This document shows, one piece after another, positions 8,105 to 17,368 of a DNA stretch of 64,000 nucleotides. Made by a program: the position numbers and the translations under genes. Under the pieces are notes generated by a model that saw only the letters and a program-made list of their open reading frames with translations, ran no database searches and was not told the DNA's origin. The stretch spans positions 1 to 64,000 of the forward strand of contig NZ_FNZM01000021.1 of assembly GCF_900109265.1 (NCBI RefSeq), given 5' to 3'. Source of the stretch: Paraburkholderia tropica. GTDB lineage: Bacteria > Pseudomonadota > Gammaproteobacteria > Burkholderiales > Burkholderiaceae. The first letter of the stretch is position 1. Each line of letters starts with the position of its first letter.

Positions 8105-9391
8105 ATGAAGAATCGCCTCACTCTGAATATTGGCATCGGCATGCTGCTGGGCGTGGCGGCAGGCTATGTCTGCCATACGCATGCCGTCGATGCCGCGAGC
8201 GCCAAAACCATCGCCGGTTACTTCTCTATCGTCACCGATATCTTTCTGCGGCTCATCAAAATGATTATCGCGCCGCTGGTGTTCGTCACGCTCGTCTCGG
8301 GGCTGGCGGGTATGGAGAGCGGGCAGGACGTGGGGCGGATCGGTCTGCGTTCGGTGGGCTGGTTCGTGTGCGCGTCGCTCATTTCGCTGGCGCTGGGCCT
8401 CGTGCTTGCCAATGCGCTGCAACCTGGCGCGGGGTTGCATATGACGGCCGGTACGGGCGAAGTCGATACCGGGCTCAACACGGCGGCGCTCAACGTGAAG
8501 GACGTGCTCACGCACGCGTTTCCGACCAGTCTGCTCGATGCGATGGCGCGCAACGACATCCTGCAGATTCTGGTGTTCTCGGTGTTTCTCGGGCTCGCGC
8601 TCGGCGCGCTTAAACGGCAGTCGCGTGTAGCCGTCGTGATCGACTGTATCGATGGCATGGTGCCGGTCATGCTGCGCGTGACGAATTACGTGATGCGCGC
8701 CGCGCCGTTCGGTGTTTTCGGCGCGATTGCTTCGGCGGTGACGCTGCGCGGCCTCGACGTGCTTTACACGTACGGCAAATTGATCGGCTCGTTTTATCTG
8801 GGCTTGCTCGTGTTGTGGGCGATGCTCGTCGGTATCGGTTATCTGTTTCTGGGCAGACGTGTCGGGCCCTTGCTCAAGGCGATTCGCGAGCCCGCAATGA
8901 TTGCGTTCTCGACGGCGAGCAGCGAAGCGGCCTATCCGCGCCTCACGGAGCAACTCGAACGATTTGGTGTGGAAAAGAAAGTGGTGGGTTTTACGCTGCC
9001 GCTCGGCTATGCGTTCAATCTTGACGGATCGATGATGTATCAGGCGTTCGCCGCGATTTTCATTGCACAGGCTTTTGGCGTGGATATGCCGGTTTCGCAG
9101 CAGATTTTCATGCTGCTCGTGCTGATGCTGAGCAGTAAGGGCATGGCGAGCGTGCCGCGTGGATCGGTGGTCGTGGTGGCCGCCGTGGCGCCGATGTTTC
9201 ATCTGCCCGCTGCGGGCGTGGCGATGGTGCTCGCCATCGACCAGATTCTCGATATGGGTCGCACGATGACCAACGTGATCGGCAACAGCGTGGCGACCGC
9301 CGTGATCGCAAAGTGGGAAGCCGCGCGTGAGCCGCAGCGCGATGCATCGGTGCAAGGACTGTTTCCGCAGGCGCAGGGAGACGCGAAGTGA
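8105..9391 (+). CDS. Dicarboxylate/amino acid:cation symporter (DAACS family)
   Basis: A 428-residue inner-membrane symporter of the GltP/DctA type. It has about eight hydrophobic segments, the serine-rich re-entrant loop AFSTASSEAAYPRL near residue 265, the motif PLGYAFNLDGSMMYQAFAAIF and the C-terminal loop RTMTNVIGNSVATAVIAKWE with the substrate-binding Asn/Thr. AAGGA precedes ATG 8105. Its stop overlaps the start of a racemase gene by one base, which favours aspartate, glutamate or a related amino acid as substrate over C4-dicarboxylates. The exact substrate is inference. Confidence 0.9.
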   Translation: MKNRLTLNIGIGMLLGVAAGYVCHTHAVDAASAKTIAGYFSIVTDIFLRLIKMIIAPLVFVTLVSGLAGMESGQDVGRIGLRSVGWFVCASLISLALGLVLANALQPGAGLHMTAGTGEVDTGLNTAALNVKDVLTHAFPTSLLDAMARNDILQILVFSVFLGLALGALKRQSRVAVVIDCIDGMVPVMLRVTNYVMRAAPFGVFGAIASAVTLRGLDVLYTYGKLIGSFYLGLLVLWAMLVGIGYLFLGRRVGPLLKAIREPAMIAFSTASSEAAYPRLTEQLERFGVEKKVVGFTLPLGYAFNLDGSMMYQAFAAIFIAQAFGVDMPVSQQIFMLLVLMLSSKGMASVPRGSVVVVAAVAPMFHLPAAGVAMVLAIDQILDMGRTMTNVIGNSVATAVIAKWEAAREPQRDASVQGLFPQAQGDAK

Positions 9392-10764
9392 TGCAATGCG
9401 CTGGCCTGAAGGGGCGGAAGTTTGGTGTGATTGGCGGGGTCGTGCCGCTGGGGGGCGCGGAGTTGGTCCGGCTGCTGGCGAAGTTGGCATCGGCGCGCGC
9501 GGACGCTGCGGATTTCGATGCGATCTATCGGCAATTGCCGTGGCGTGGCGAGGCGCTCGATTCATCCGCATGGAAACTGCGGATATTCGACACGATTCGC
9601 GAATTCGAAAAAAGCGGCGTGACGACGGTGTTGTTGCCGTCTCTCACGAGTGCTGCGTTCATCGACGAATTGAGGGCGAATGCGCGTGTGCAGATTCTCG
9701 ACCGGGGCGACGCGGTGCAGCGTGTCGTGGTGGAATCGTTTCCTGACGCACGGTGCGTGGGCTTTCTGAATGCCGATGATACGCACGCGAGGTTGCCGTT
9801 GACTTGTGTTTATCCGCGTGAGCAAGGCATCGAACGCGGCGATGTTCAGGCGGCGTGCGAAAGCCTGATCGAGCAAGGCGCGCAAATCATCGTGCACGAT
9901 CTGGACGATGACGCGCGTGGCGCCGTCGAAAGCGCCGCGCGCGGCGTGCCGGTTATCGACGCGAATCTCGCTTACGCACTGTATGCAATTGAGGGCCGCT
10001 GTACCGTGCCGGTACAGCCCATCAAAGTGGGCGTGGTGGGCGGCATCGGTCCGGCCGCTACGGTCGATTTTCTGCACAAGGTCGTGCGCAATACGCCCGC
10101 TGCGCGCGATCAGGAGCACATCAAAATGCTGGTCGAGCAAAATCCGCAAATTCCCGATCGCACGGAAAACCTGATCGGTGACGGCGTCGATCCCACGCTC
10201 TCGCTCTATGCCGCGTGCAAGCGGCTGGAGGAGGGCGGCGCGGATGTGATCGCCATGCCGTGCAACACGGCGCATGCGTTCGTCGAACGCATCCAGCCTC
10301 ATCTGGGCGTGCCCATCGTCAATATGCTGACCGAAACGGCGCGCTATCTGCGGACGGCGTTTCCGGCGCTGCGCGAGGTGGGCGTGCTCGCCACGTCGGG
10401 GACGATTGAAAGCGGGGTCTATCGCCAGGCGCTCGAATCGCAGGGATTGCGCGAGGTGGCGCCCGATGCCGCCTTGCAGGCGCGTGTGATGGCGGCGATC
10501 TACGGCAAGCAGGGCGTGAAGGCGGGTTTCACGAGCGGGCCGTGTTTCGACGATATCGCGTCCGCGCTGGATGGTTTGATTGCCGAAGGCGTGGAGGTGG
10601 TCATTCTGGGCTGCACCGAGTTGCCACTGCTCCTCGCCGGTGGGGCGTATCAATCGGCCAGCGGCGCGCGCGTGACGCTGATCGACCCGACCGATGTGCT
10701 GGCAAAACGCTGCGTGGCGTTTGCGCGGGGTGAGGCGGCTGAAATAGCGACATTATACAGTTAA
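9391..10764 (+). CDS. Double-length aspartate/glutamate racemase family protein
   Basis: 457 residues, about twice the usual racemase length. The C-terminal half (about 215-457) is a canonical Asp/Glu racemase: VGVVGGIGPAATVDF, catalytic Cys291 in AMPCNTAHAF and Cys408 in ILGCTELPLLL. The N-terminal half (about 1-210) repeats the fold (KFGVIGGVVPLGGAEL) but lacks both cysteines: the matching places read TVLLPSLTSAAF and IIVHDLDDD. It is therefore probably structural or regulatory. I chose ATG 9391, with GGGAG upstream; it overlaps the symporter stop as TGATG, showing translational coupling. GTG 9388 is an alternative. Likely role: racemising an imported acidic amino acid. Confidence 0.85.
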   Translation: MQCAGLKGRKFGVIGGVVPLGGAELVRLLAKLASARADAADFDAIYRQLPWRGEALDSSAWKLRIFDTIREFEKSGVTTVLLPSLTSAAFIDELRANARVQILDRGDAVQRVVVESFPDARCVGFLNADDTHARLPLTCVYPREQGIERGDVQAACESLIEQGAQIIVHDLDDDARGAVESAARGVPVIDANLAYALYAIEGRCTVPVQPIKVGVVGGIGPAATVDFLHKVVRNTPAARDQEHIKMLVEQNPQIPDRTENLIGDGVDPTLSLYAACKRLEEGGADVIAMPCNTAHAFVERIQPHLGVPIVNMLTETARYLRTAFPALREVGVLATSGTIESGVYRQALESQGLREVAPDAALQARVMAAIYGKQGVKAGFTSGPCFDDIASALDGLIAEGVEVVILGCTELPLLLAGGAYQSASGARVTLIDPTDVLAKRCVAFARGEAAEIATLYS

Positions 10765-10825
10765 TGTCAAATTTATAGCTATGACAAGTAGAAAGTTGAC
10801 GGTTTACGTAGTATTATTTTAGAAA
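10765..10825 (+). promoter_or_regulatory. Promoter and candidate autoregulatory operator of the KfrA-like gene
   Basis: This is a sharply AT-rich island. TGTCA-N12-TGACA forms an inverted repeat (10765-10786). TTGACG (10796-10801) and TAGAAA (10820-10825) make a promoter with an 18-base spacer. KfrA proteins of IncP plasmids repress their own promoter, so the repeat is a reasonable operator candidate. Confidence 0.45.
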
Positions 10826-10846
10826 TTACTGCCGTCAAAGTTCGCC

Positions 10847-11869
10847 ATGTCCGACATTGCCCCCGACGAAGTCCGCATCGCCGCGGAAATCGAGCGTCTC
10901 AAAGCCGACTTTCCCAAGACGCGCGAGTTGTATCGCGAAGTGTGCGCGCTGCTGTTCTTTCGCTTCGGTGTAACGCCTACCGCGAACCGGCTGTATCAGC
11001 TCGTGCGCCGCGGCAGCATGGGCACGCCCACGGCGGTGCTGTCCGAGTTCTGGGCGGAGTTGCGCGAGAAGAGCCGTGTGCGCATCGAGCACGCGGACTT
11101 GCCCGAGGAGTTGCAGGGCGCGGCGGGCGAACTCATCGGGGCGCTCTGGCAGCGCGCAACGGCCTCGGCCCAGGCGTCGCTCGACGCGCTGCGCGAGGAG
11201 GTCGAGGCGGCGCGCCAGGAAGCCGAAGTTGCCGTCACCGGTTTGCAGAGCGATCTCGCGCGCACGGAAACCGCCTTGGAGCAGCGCACGTCTGCCCTGC
11301 TGGCGGCGCAGGTGCGTATTCAGGAACTGGAGCAGGCCCAGGCTGCGGCGGTGGCTACGCGCGAGGCGCTCGAAGGCGAGGTCGAGCGCCTCCAGCAGGG
11401 CAATCGCGAGCGCGACACCGCGTTGGCGCAGGCGCGTGCGGACTTCGCTGCCGAACTCGAAAAACAGCGCGCCAGCGCCGAGCTTGCCGAAACGCGACTG
11501 CAAGCCGCCGAGAAACGCGCGCTGCTGGAGATTGAGCGCGAGCGCACGTCCGCTGCGCGTTTGCAGCGCGATAGCGAAGCCGCCGCGAAGCGCGCGGCGC
11601 GCGCGGAGGAAAGTGCGCGTGCCGAAATTCAGTCGCTGCAAGGGCAGCTTGGCGATTTGCGCCATCAGGCCGGTGTGCTGGAAGGTCGGCTCGAAGCGCT
11701 GCGCGCCACGCATGCGGCGCAAGCCAAAGAGCTCGATGCGGCCCGTGGCAAATTGGGCTCGGCCAGTGCGCAGGCGCCGGCCCGCCGTGCGCCGCGTCGC
11801 GCGGGGCGGCCTGCCGAAGCGGCCGCCAAACCGCTGCGGCCCGCGCGCAAAACCGCCACAAAGTCATAA
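10847..11869 (+). CDS. KfrA-like DNA-binding protein with long coiled coil
   Basis: A 340-residue protein: a helical N-terminal DNA-binding domain (about 1-115, including FFRFGVTPTANRLYQLVRRGSMGTPTAVLSEFW, the KfrA-N pattern), then about 190 residues of continuous Ala/Glu/Arg/Gln heptads typical of a coiled coil, then a basic Pro/Ala/Lys tail with AT-hook-like RRAGRP. KfrA of plasmid RK2 is an autorepressor that forms a scaffold supporting partition; chromosomal copies are common in Burkholderia but their role is unclear. No par genes are adjacent. The gene is free-standing with its own AT-rich promoter. Confidence 0.85.
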   Translation: MSDIAPDEVRIAAEIERLKADFPKTRELYREVCALLFFRFGVTPTANRLYQLVRRGSMGTPTAVLSEFWAELREKSRVRIEHADLPEELQGAAGELIGALWQRATASAQASLDALREEVEAARQEAEVAVTGLQSDLARTETALEQRTSALLAAQVRIQELEQAQAAAVATREALEGEVERLQQGNRERDTALAQARADFAAELEKQRASAELAETRLQAAEKRALLEIERERTSAARLQRDSEAAAKRAARAEESARAEIQSLQGQLGDLRHQAGVLEGRLEALRATHAAQAKELDAARGKLGSASAQAPARRAPRRAGRPAEAAAKPLRPARKTATKS

Positions 11870-11987
11870 TCCCGCGGAAGTTCGCGGTTCAGCGTGGCTC
11901 TACGCAAGTTGCATATGCTGGGTCTAGCGCTGGAGCCACCGCTTCGCTAGTCTGATCGGCATTTCATCCAGCCAGGAGATGCCGAGG

Positions 11988-12686
11988 ATGTCCGAGACCG
12001 ATACCGTCGCCAGCAAGGGCACGCCGCCGTCGCCCCGCACGCGCGTGCGTCGCATGGCGGAACGCGCCGACTACGAGACCGCCACGCTGCACGCGATTCT
12101 CGACGATGCCTATGTATGCCACGTCGCATTCGCCGACGAGCGCGGCGTGCACTGCATTCCCACAGCGTGCTGGCGCGAGGGCGATCATCTCTACATTCAT
12201 GGTTCGAATGGCAGCCGCATGCTCAAGCTCGCCGCCGAGGGCGCGCAGTGTTGCGTGACGGTCATGCATCTCGACGGCCTCGTGCTCGCGCGCTCCGCAT
12301 TCCACCATTCGATGAACTATCGCTCGGCGATGATCTACGGCGCGTTCGAAGTCGTCCCCGCCGAGCAGAAGGCTGCCGCACTCGACGCCTTTCTCAATCA
12401 CATCGCGCGCGGACGCGTGAATGAAGTGCGTCGCGGCGACCGCAATGAACTCGCTGCGACGACGATCCTGCGTCTGCCGCTTGACGAAGCGGTGTCGAAG
12501 ATTCGCACCGGCGGTCCGAGCGACGACGAAGCGGATCTCGCGTTGCCCGTCTGGGCCGGCGTGCTGCCGCTGGCGCTCAAGCCCTTGCCGCCCGAGCGCG
12601 TCGCCGCGCAGGCGGGCGAGTGCCCCGACGACGCGCCGGATTATGTGAAAGCGTGGGCGCAGCAGGCGTCGTCGCTGTCACGTTAA
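11988..12686 (+). CDS. Pyridoxamine 5'-phosphate oxidase family (flavin-fold) protein
   Basis: A 232-residue protein of the split-barrel FMN-binding type related to nitroimidazole-resistance proteins: FADERGVHCIPTACWREGDHLYIHGSNGSRMLKLAAEG and VTVMHLDGLVLARSAFHHSMNYRS are the family's core. It probably binds FMN or a related cofactor; substrate unknown. AGGAG at 11974-11978 is 9 bases before ATG 11988 but only one base from ATG 11979, so the second start is preferred. It is flanked by unrelated genes and is probably monocistronic. Confidence 0.82.
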   Translation: MSETDTVASKGTPPSPRTRVRRMAERADYETATLHAILDDAYVCHVAFADERGVHCIPTACWREGDHLYIHGSNGSRMLKLAAEGAQCCVTVMHLDGLVLARSAFHHSMNYRSAMIYGAFEVVPAEQKAAALDAFLNHIARGRVNEVRRGDRNELAATTILRLPLDEAVSKIRTGGPSDDEADLALPVWAGVLPLALKPLPPERVAAQAGECPDDAPDYVKAWAQQASSLSR

Positions 12687-12711
12687 TCAATCGTATGCGG
12701 TAAATGCGCGC

Positions 12712-12746
12712 ATGCGTGATTCGCGATAGGGCAGTGAATCGCGCAT
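12712..12746. terminator. Possible hairpin after the flavin-fold gene
   Basis: ATGCGTGATTC and GAATCGCGCAT pair with one G-T wobble around a 13-base loop, 26 bases after the stop. There is no U-tract, so a terminator role is uncertain. The rest of the gap to 12895 shows nothing I can name. Confidence 0.3.
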
Positions 12747-12894
12747 CGACGTCATTCAACCGCTTATAGACACGCGAATTCACCCAATTAGCGCGCGTGC
12801 GCACTGTGGCGTCTTTCGGATCACGATTCGGCCATTCAAGCTAGAGTCGCTTGAGTCAGCCAATTCTGTTTGATTTTCCGAAAGGATTCGCGCC

Positions 12895-14685
12895 ATGTAC
12901 TACAGCAGCGGCAATTACGAAGCATTCGCCCGTCCTCGCAAGCCAGCCGGTGTCGATGACAAGCGGGCCTGGTTCGTCGGTTCGGGACTGGCGTCGCTGG
13001 CAGGTGCGGCGTTTCTGATTCGCGATGCGCAGATGGCGGGCGAGCACATCACCATTCTCGAACAGCAGCACCTTCCCGGCGGCGCGCTCGACGGCATCAA
13101 GGAGCCGGAAAAAGGTTTCGTGATTCGCGGCGGTCGCGAAATGGAAGATCACTTCGAATGCCTGTGGGATCTGTTTCGATCCATTCCGTCGCTGGACGTG
13201 CCGAATGCGAGCGTGCTCGACGAGTTCTACTGGCTCAACAAGGACGATCCCAATTACTCCTTGCAGCGCGCCACCGTGAACCAGGGGCAGGACGCTCATA
13301 CCGACAATCAGTTCAGTTTGAGCGAGCAGGCGCAGAAAGACATCGTGCGATTATTTCTCGCCACGCGCGAGGAAATGGAAGGCAAGCGCATCAACGAGGT
13401 ATTCGGCGACGATTTTTTCGACAGCCATTTCTGGCTGTACTGGCGCACGATGTTTGCGTTCGAAGCCTGGCATTCGGCGCTGGAAATGAAGCTCTATTTG
13501 CATCGTTTCATTCATCATATTGGCGGCTTGCCCGATTTTTCTGCGCTTAAGTTTACGCGCTATAACCAGTACGAGTCGCTGGTGCTGCCGCTCGTGAAGT
13601 ATTTGCAGGATCACGGCGTGACGTTCCAGTACGGCACCGAGGTCGTCGACGTCGATTTCCGCATCGAGCCGGGCCGCAAGCAGGCCACGCGTATTCACTG
13701 GCTGCGTGACGGCGCGGCGGGCGGCGTCGATCTCGGCGCGGACGATCTCGTGTTCATGACCATCGGCTCGCTGACCGAAAACTCCCGCAACGGTGATCAC
13801 CACACTGCGGCTGAACTCGACGCGGGCCCGGCGCCCGCCTGGGAACTGTGGAAACGCATCGCGGCGCGCGACGCGGCGTTCGGCCGCCCCGAGGTCTTTG
13901 GCTCGCATATTGCCGAAACCAAATGGGAATCGGCGACGATCACCACGCTCGACGTGCGCATCCCTCAGTACATCCAGAAGATCGCGAAGCGCGATCCGTT
14001 CAGCGGCAAGGTCGTGACCGGCGGCATCGTCACGGCAAAGGATTCGAGCTGGCTGCTGAGCTGGACAGTCAATCGCCAGCCGCATTTTAAACAGCAGCCG
14101 AAAGACCAGATCGTGGTGTGGTTCTACGCGCTGTTCGTCGATACGCCCGGCGATTACGTCAAGAAGCCCATGCAGGATTGCACCGGCGAGGAGATCACGC
14201 GCGAGTGGCTCTATCACCTCGGCGTGCCGCGCGAACAGATCGACGAACTGGCCGCGAGCGGCGCGAAAACCGTGCCGGTCATGATGCCGTATGTGACCGC
14301 GTTCTTCATGCCGCGCCGTGCGGGCGATCGCCCCGATGTCGTGCCCAAGGGCGCGGTCAACTTCGCGTTTATCGGCCAGTTCGCCGAATCGCGGCAGCGC
14401 GACTGCATCTTCACCACCGAGTATTCGGTGCGCACGCCGATGGAAGCCGTCTACACGCTGCTCGGCGTCGAGCGCGGCGTGCCGGAGGTGTTCAATTCCA
14501 CCTACGATGTGCGCAGCCTGCTGGCCGCGACGGGGCGACTGCGCGACGGCAAGCCGCTCGATATTCCCGGCCCCGCGTTCCTGCGCAATCTGCTGCTGAA
14601 GAAGCTCGACGCGACGCAGATCGGCACGCTGTTGCAGGAATACGGGCTCGTGCCGCACGATGGGCCACCCGACGGGCCACGCTAG
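12895..14685 (+). CDS. ohyA: Oleate hydratase
   Basis: A 596-residue FAD enzyme (the former 'myosin-cross-reactive antigen' family) that adds water to the cis-9 double bond of oleate to give 10-hydroxystearate. The dinucleotide-binding motif is near residues 24-50 (AWFVGSGLASLAGAAFLIRD), followed by LPGGALDG, the conserved GGREMEDHFECLWDLFRSIPS and the late FIGQFAESRQRDCIFTTEYSVRTPMEAVY. Length is normal and no frame damage is seen. Such enzymes detoxify unsaturated fatty acids. It sits alone ahead of a GntR gene; no adjacent partner is obvious. Confidence 0.93.
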   Translation: MYYSSGNYEAFARPRKPAGVDDKRAWFVGSGLASLAGAAFLIRDAQMAGEHITILEQQHLPGGALDGIKEPEKGFVIRGGREMEDHFECLWDLFRSIPSLDVPNASVLDEFYWLNKDDPNYSLQRATVNQGQDAHTDNQFSLSEQAQKDIVRLFLATREEMEGKRINEVFGDDFFDSHFWLYWRTMFAFEAWHSALEMKLYLHRFIHHIGGLPDFSALKFTRYNQYESLVLPLVKYLQDHGVTFQYGTEVVDVDFRIEPGRKQATRIHWLRDGAAGGVDLGADDLVFMTIGSLTENSRNGDHHTAAELDAGPAPAWELWKRIAARDAAFGRPEVFGSHIAETKWESATITTLDVRIPQYIQKIAKRDPFSGKVVTGGIVTAKDSSWLLSWTVNRQPHFKQQPKDQIVVWFYALFVDTPGDYVKKPMQDCTGEEITREWLYHLGVPREQIDELAASGAKTVPVMMPYVTAFFMPRRAGDRPDVVPKGAVNFAFIGQFAESRQRDCIFTTEYSVRTPMEAVYTLLGVERGVPEVFNSTYDVRSLLAATGRLRDGKPLDIPGPAFLRNLLLKKLDATQIGTLLQEYGLVPHDGPPDGPR

Positions 14686-14756
14686 CGCGACGCGATAGCC
14701 GCGCGACGTCGCAATTGTTTTCTTCCGGGCAGGCGCGTTTGATAAGCTTTCCGACC

Positions 14757-15548
14757 ATGCCCGACATCAAGCTGAACCTCTCGCTCCACGACAGCCCGCC
14801 GTCCGCGCCGATCGCAGCGGACGCCGCGCTGACGCGGGCGGACCGCGTCTATTACACGCTGCGCAACGAAATTTTCGATATGCACCTGCTGCCGGGCGAC
14901 CGGCTCACCGAGGGCGCGATCGCTGAGCGTTTCGCGGTCTCGCGCACGCCCGCGCGCGAAGCGCTGCAGCGGCTGCAAAGCGACGGCTTGATGCAGGGTT
15001 ACGTGCGCGGCGGCTGGGAAGTCGTGCCGATCGACAACAAGCGTTTCGACGATCTCTACGAAATGCGCCAGATGATCGAAACCTTCGCGGTGCGCAAGCT
15101 GTGCAGCGGCGAAGCGCCGCAAGCCGAACTGCATCTGCTGCTCGACGCGCTCGATCGCACGTGGAAAGTGGGGCGCGCCCAGCGTATCGCCGATGGTCAC
15201 CGGCTCGTCGAACTCGACGAGGCGCTGCATCACGCGCTGGTCGCGGCGGCGGGCAACGACGAACTCACGGCGACGATGCAGCGCGTGACCGACCGCATCC
15301 GCGTGGTTCGGCGGCTCGATCTCGTGCACGGCGACGGCATCGCCGAAACCTACGACGAACACGCCGCGATCCTCGACGCCGTTCGTCGCGGCGACAGCGC
15401 GCTGAGCGTCGAACTCGTCTCGCGTCATATTGGCGGCAGTCAGGCGAGCGTCAACGGTCTCACGCTGCAACGCCTGCGCGCCGTGCGCACCGACACGGGG
15501 CGCGATGCCGTTGCGCACGCACCAGCGCGGCCTCGGCGCACCACCTGA
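14757..15548 (+). CDS. GntR family transcriptional regulator (FCD/FadR-type)
   Basis: A 263-residue regulator: winged HTH at about residues 30-100 (LPGDRLTEGAIAERFAVSRTPAREALQRLQSDGLM) and an all-helical FCD effector domain whose metal-binding Asp/His pattern is visible (LDEALHHALVAAAGN, YDEHAAILDAVRRGD). ATG 14757 is the first start giving the domain a normal N-terminus. The operator-like TTGTATACAA just before the next gene has the form bound by many FCD-type GntR proteins, so it probably represses the gamma-glutamyltransferase gene. Confidence 0.9.
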   Translation: MPDIKLNLSLHDSPPSAPIAADAALTRADRVYYTLRNEIFDMHLLPGDRLTEGAIAERFAVSRTPAREALQRLQSDGLMQGYVRGGWEVVPIDNKRFDDLYEMRQMIETFAVRKLCSGEAPQAELHLLLDALDRTWKVGRAQRIADGHRLVELDEALHHALVAAAGNDELTATMQRVTDRIRVVRRLDLVHGDGIAETYDEHAAILDAVRRGDSALSVELVSRHIGGSQASVNGLTLQRLRAVRTDTGRDAVAHAPARPRRTT

Positions 15549-15653
15549 CGGCACGGCGCGGCCACCGGCGAAGCGCAGCGTAGGCAGGCTGAAAGCCTTA
15601 TCCAATCGGCATTCTCAGGGTTTTTACCAAGGTCTGGCACGAATCTCGCATTA

Positions 15654-15680
15654 ACGTTTTCGTTGTATACAAGGAAACGT
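15654..15680. promoter_or_regulatory. GntR-type operator upstream of the gamma-glutamyltransferase gene
   Basis: The perfect 10-bp palindrome TTGTATACAA (15663-15672) is bracketed by ACGTTT (15654-15659) and AAACGT (15675-15680), extending the symmetry. It overlaps the probable ribosome-binding site AAGGAAA of the gene at 15683, so bound protein would block transcription. Confidence 0.6.
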
Positions 15681-15682
15681 CG

Positions 15683-17308
15683 ATGCCTCTCGAACACACT
15701 GCTGCACCCATCCTGAATCCCACGCGCGGCTCGCGCGGCATGGCGGTCGCGCCGCACGCGCTCGCGTCGCAGAGCGCGCTCGCCGTCCTGCGCGAAGGCG
15801 GCAACGCGGTCGAGGCAATGATCGCCGCCGCCGCGACCATTGCCGTGGTGTATCCGCATATGAACAGCATCGGCGGGGACGGCTTCTGGCTGATCTCGCG
15901 TCCCGGTCACGCGCCCATCGGCATCGAGGCGTGCGGCGCGGCGGCGATGCGCGCGGACATCGCCACGTATCGCGCGTTCGGGCTGGACGCCGTGCCGGCG
16001 CGCGGCCCGCTCGCCGCGAATACGGTGGCGGGCACCGTGTCCGGCTGGGACTTCGCGCAGCGCCATTCGCAAGCCGCGCTCGGCGGTCGGCTGCCCGTCG
16101 CGCGCCTGCTCGAAGACGCGATTCACTACGCGAAACACGGCGCGCCGGTCACGCGCAGTCACGCCGATTGCGTCGCGCGCAAGGGCGTCGAACTGCAGCA
16201 CGTGCCGGGCTTCGCGCAGACCTTCATGACCGATGGCCGCGCACCGCAGACCGGCGAGCGCTTCACGAACGCGCGGCTCGCGGCAACGCTGCAACAACTC
16301 GCCGACGCAGGTCTCGACGACTTCTATCGCGGCGATCTCGCGCGCAGCATCGCGCGCGATCTCTCGTCGCTGGAAACGCTCATCACGCTCGACGATCTCG
16401 AACGCCATCGTGCACGCGAACGCACGCCGCTCGCGCTCGACCACACGCTCGGCACGGTCTACAACATGCCGCCGCCGACGCAAGGCCTCGTGTCGTTGCT
16501 GATTCTGGGCGTGCTCGATCGCGTGCTGACCGACGGCATGGACCCGCTCGGCCCCGACTTCGTGCACGCCTGCGTGGAAGCGACCAAACTCGCATTCAAG
16601 GTGCGCGACGAGCATGTGACCGATCCCGACCATATGCGCATCGATCCGGACGCGCTGCTCGCGCCCGAGGCACTCGATGCGATGGCGCGCCAGGTGTCGA
16701 TGTCGCGCGCGATGCCGTGGGGCAACGGCCGCGGGCCCGGCGACACGGTCTGGATGGGCGTCGTCGACAACGACGGCGTGGCCGTGAGCTTTATCCAGAG
16801 CATCTATCACGAGTTCGGCAGCGGCATCGTGCTGCCGGATTCGGGCATCAACTGGCAGAACCGCGGCTGCAGTTTCTCGCTCGATCCCACTTCGCTGAAT
16901 CCGCTGATGCCGGGGCGTCGTCCGTTCCACACGCTCAATCCGGCGCTCGCGCAGTTCGCCGATGGCCGCACGATGGTCTACGGCAACATGGGCGGCGACG
17001 GCCAGCCGCAATCGCAAAGCGCGGTGTTCTCGCGTATCGCGCGTTACGGCTGGAATCCGCAGACCGCGATCGACGCGCCGCGCTGGCTGCTCGGGCGCAC
17101 GTGGGGTCAATCGACCGATTCGCTGAAACTCGAAGCGCGTTTCCCGGCGGCCACCGTCGATGCCTTGCGCGCGCTCGGCCACGACGTCGAAGTGCTCGAC
17201 GCTTACGACGAAGCGATGGGACATGCCGGTGCAATCATTCGGTATCCGAATGGATTGATGGAGGCGGGCAGCGATCCACGCAGCGACGGTTCGGCCGCGG
17301 GCTGGTAG
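15683..17308 (+). CDS. Gamma-glutamyltransferase family protein
   Basis: A 541-residue Ntn-hydrolase precursor. It has the N-terminal RGMAVAPHALASQSALAVLREGGNAVEAMIAAAAT, the central ANTVAGTVSGW, and the self-cleavage/nucleophile site GDTVWMGVVDNDG with Thr355. The C-terminal SFSLDP and GNMGGDGQPQSQ complete the small subunit. No signal peptide is evident, so it is probably cytoplasmic, unlike classical periplasmic Ggt. It would hydrolyse or transfer gamma-glutamyl groups. In a cluster with PuuA-, PuuB- and PuuR-like genes it could remove glutamate from gamma-glutamyl intermediates (inference). The cephalosporin-acylase branch is an alternative. Confidence 0.9.
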   Translation: MPLEHTAAPILNPTRGSRGMAVAPHALASQSALAVLREGGNAVEAMIAAAATIAVVYPHMNSIGGDGFWLISRPGHAPIGIEACGAAAMRADIATYRAFGLDAVPARGPLAANTVAGTVSGWDFAQRHSQAALGGRLPVARLLEDAIHYAKHGAPVTRSHADCVARKGVELQHVPGFAQTFMTDGRAPQTGERFTNARLAATLQQLADAGLDDFYRGDLARSIARDLSSLETLITLDDLERHRARERTPLALDHTLGTVYNMPPPTQGLVSLLILGVLDRVLTDGMDPLGPDFVHACVEATKLAFKVRDEHVTDPDHMRIDPDALLAPEALDAMARQVSMSRAMPWGNGRGPGDTVWMGVVDNDGVAVSFIQSIYHEFGSGIVLPDSGINWQNRGCSFSLDPTSLNPLMPGRRPFHTLNPALAQFADGRTMVYGNMGGDGQPQSQSAVFSRIARYGWNPQTAIDAPRWLLGRTWGQSTDSLKLEARFPAATVDALRALGHDVEVLDAYDEAMGHAGAIIRYPNGLMEAGSDPRSDGSAAGW

Positions 17309-17339
17309 CGCGAGTCATCGCATGACCTGACGCATGCAC

Positions 17340-17351
17340 TGAGTTAACTCA
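17340..17351. promoter_or_regulatory. Perfect 12-bp palindrome, candidate operator of the MFS gene
   Basis: TGAGTTAACTCA, symmetric about the central TA, lies 100 bases upstream of the MFS start and just before a T-rich stretch. It differs from the TTGTATACAA site, so a second regulator may act here. Confidence 0.4.
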
Positions 17352-17368
17352 TCGACTGTTTTTTATAT

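Noticed and set aside
14118..14756. Upstream extension of the GntR frame into oleate hydratase
   Set aside because: The extension overlaps the hydratase in another frame and is Arg/Ala-rich; the regulator starts at 14757.
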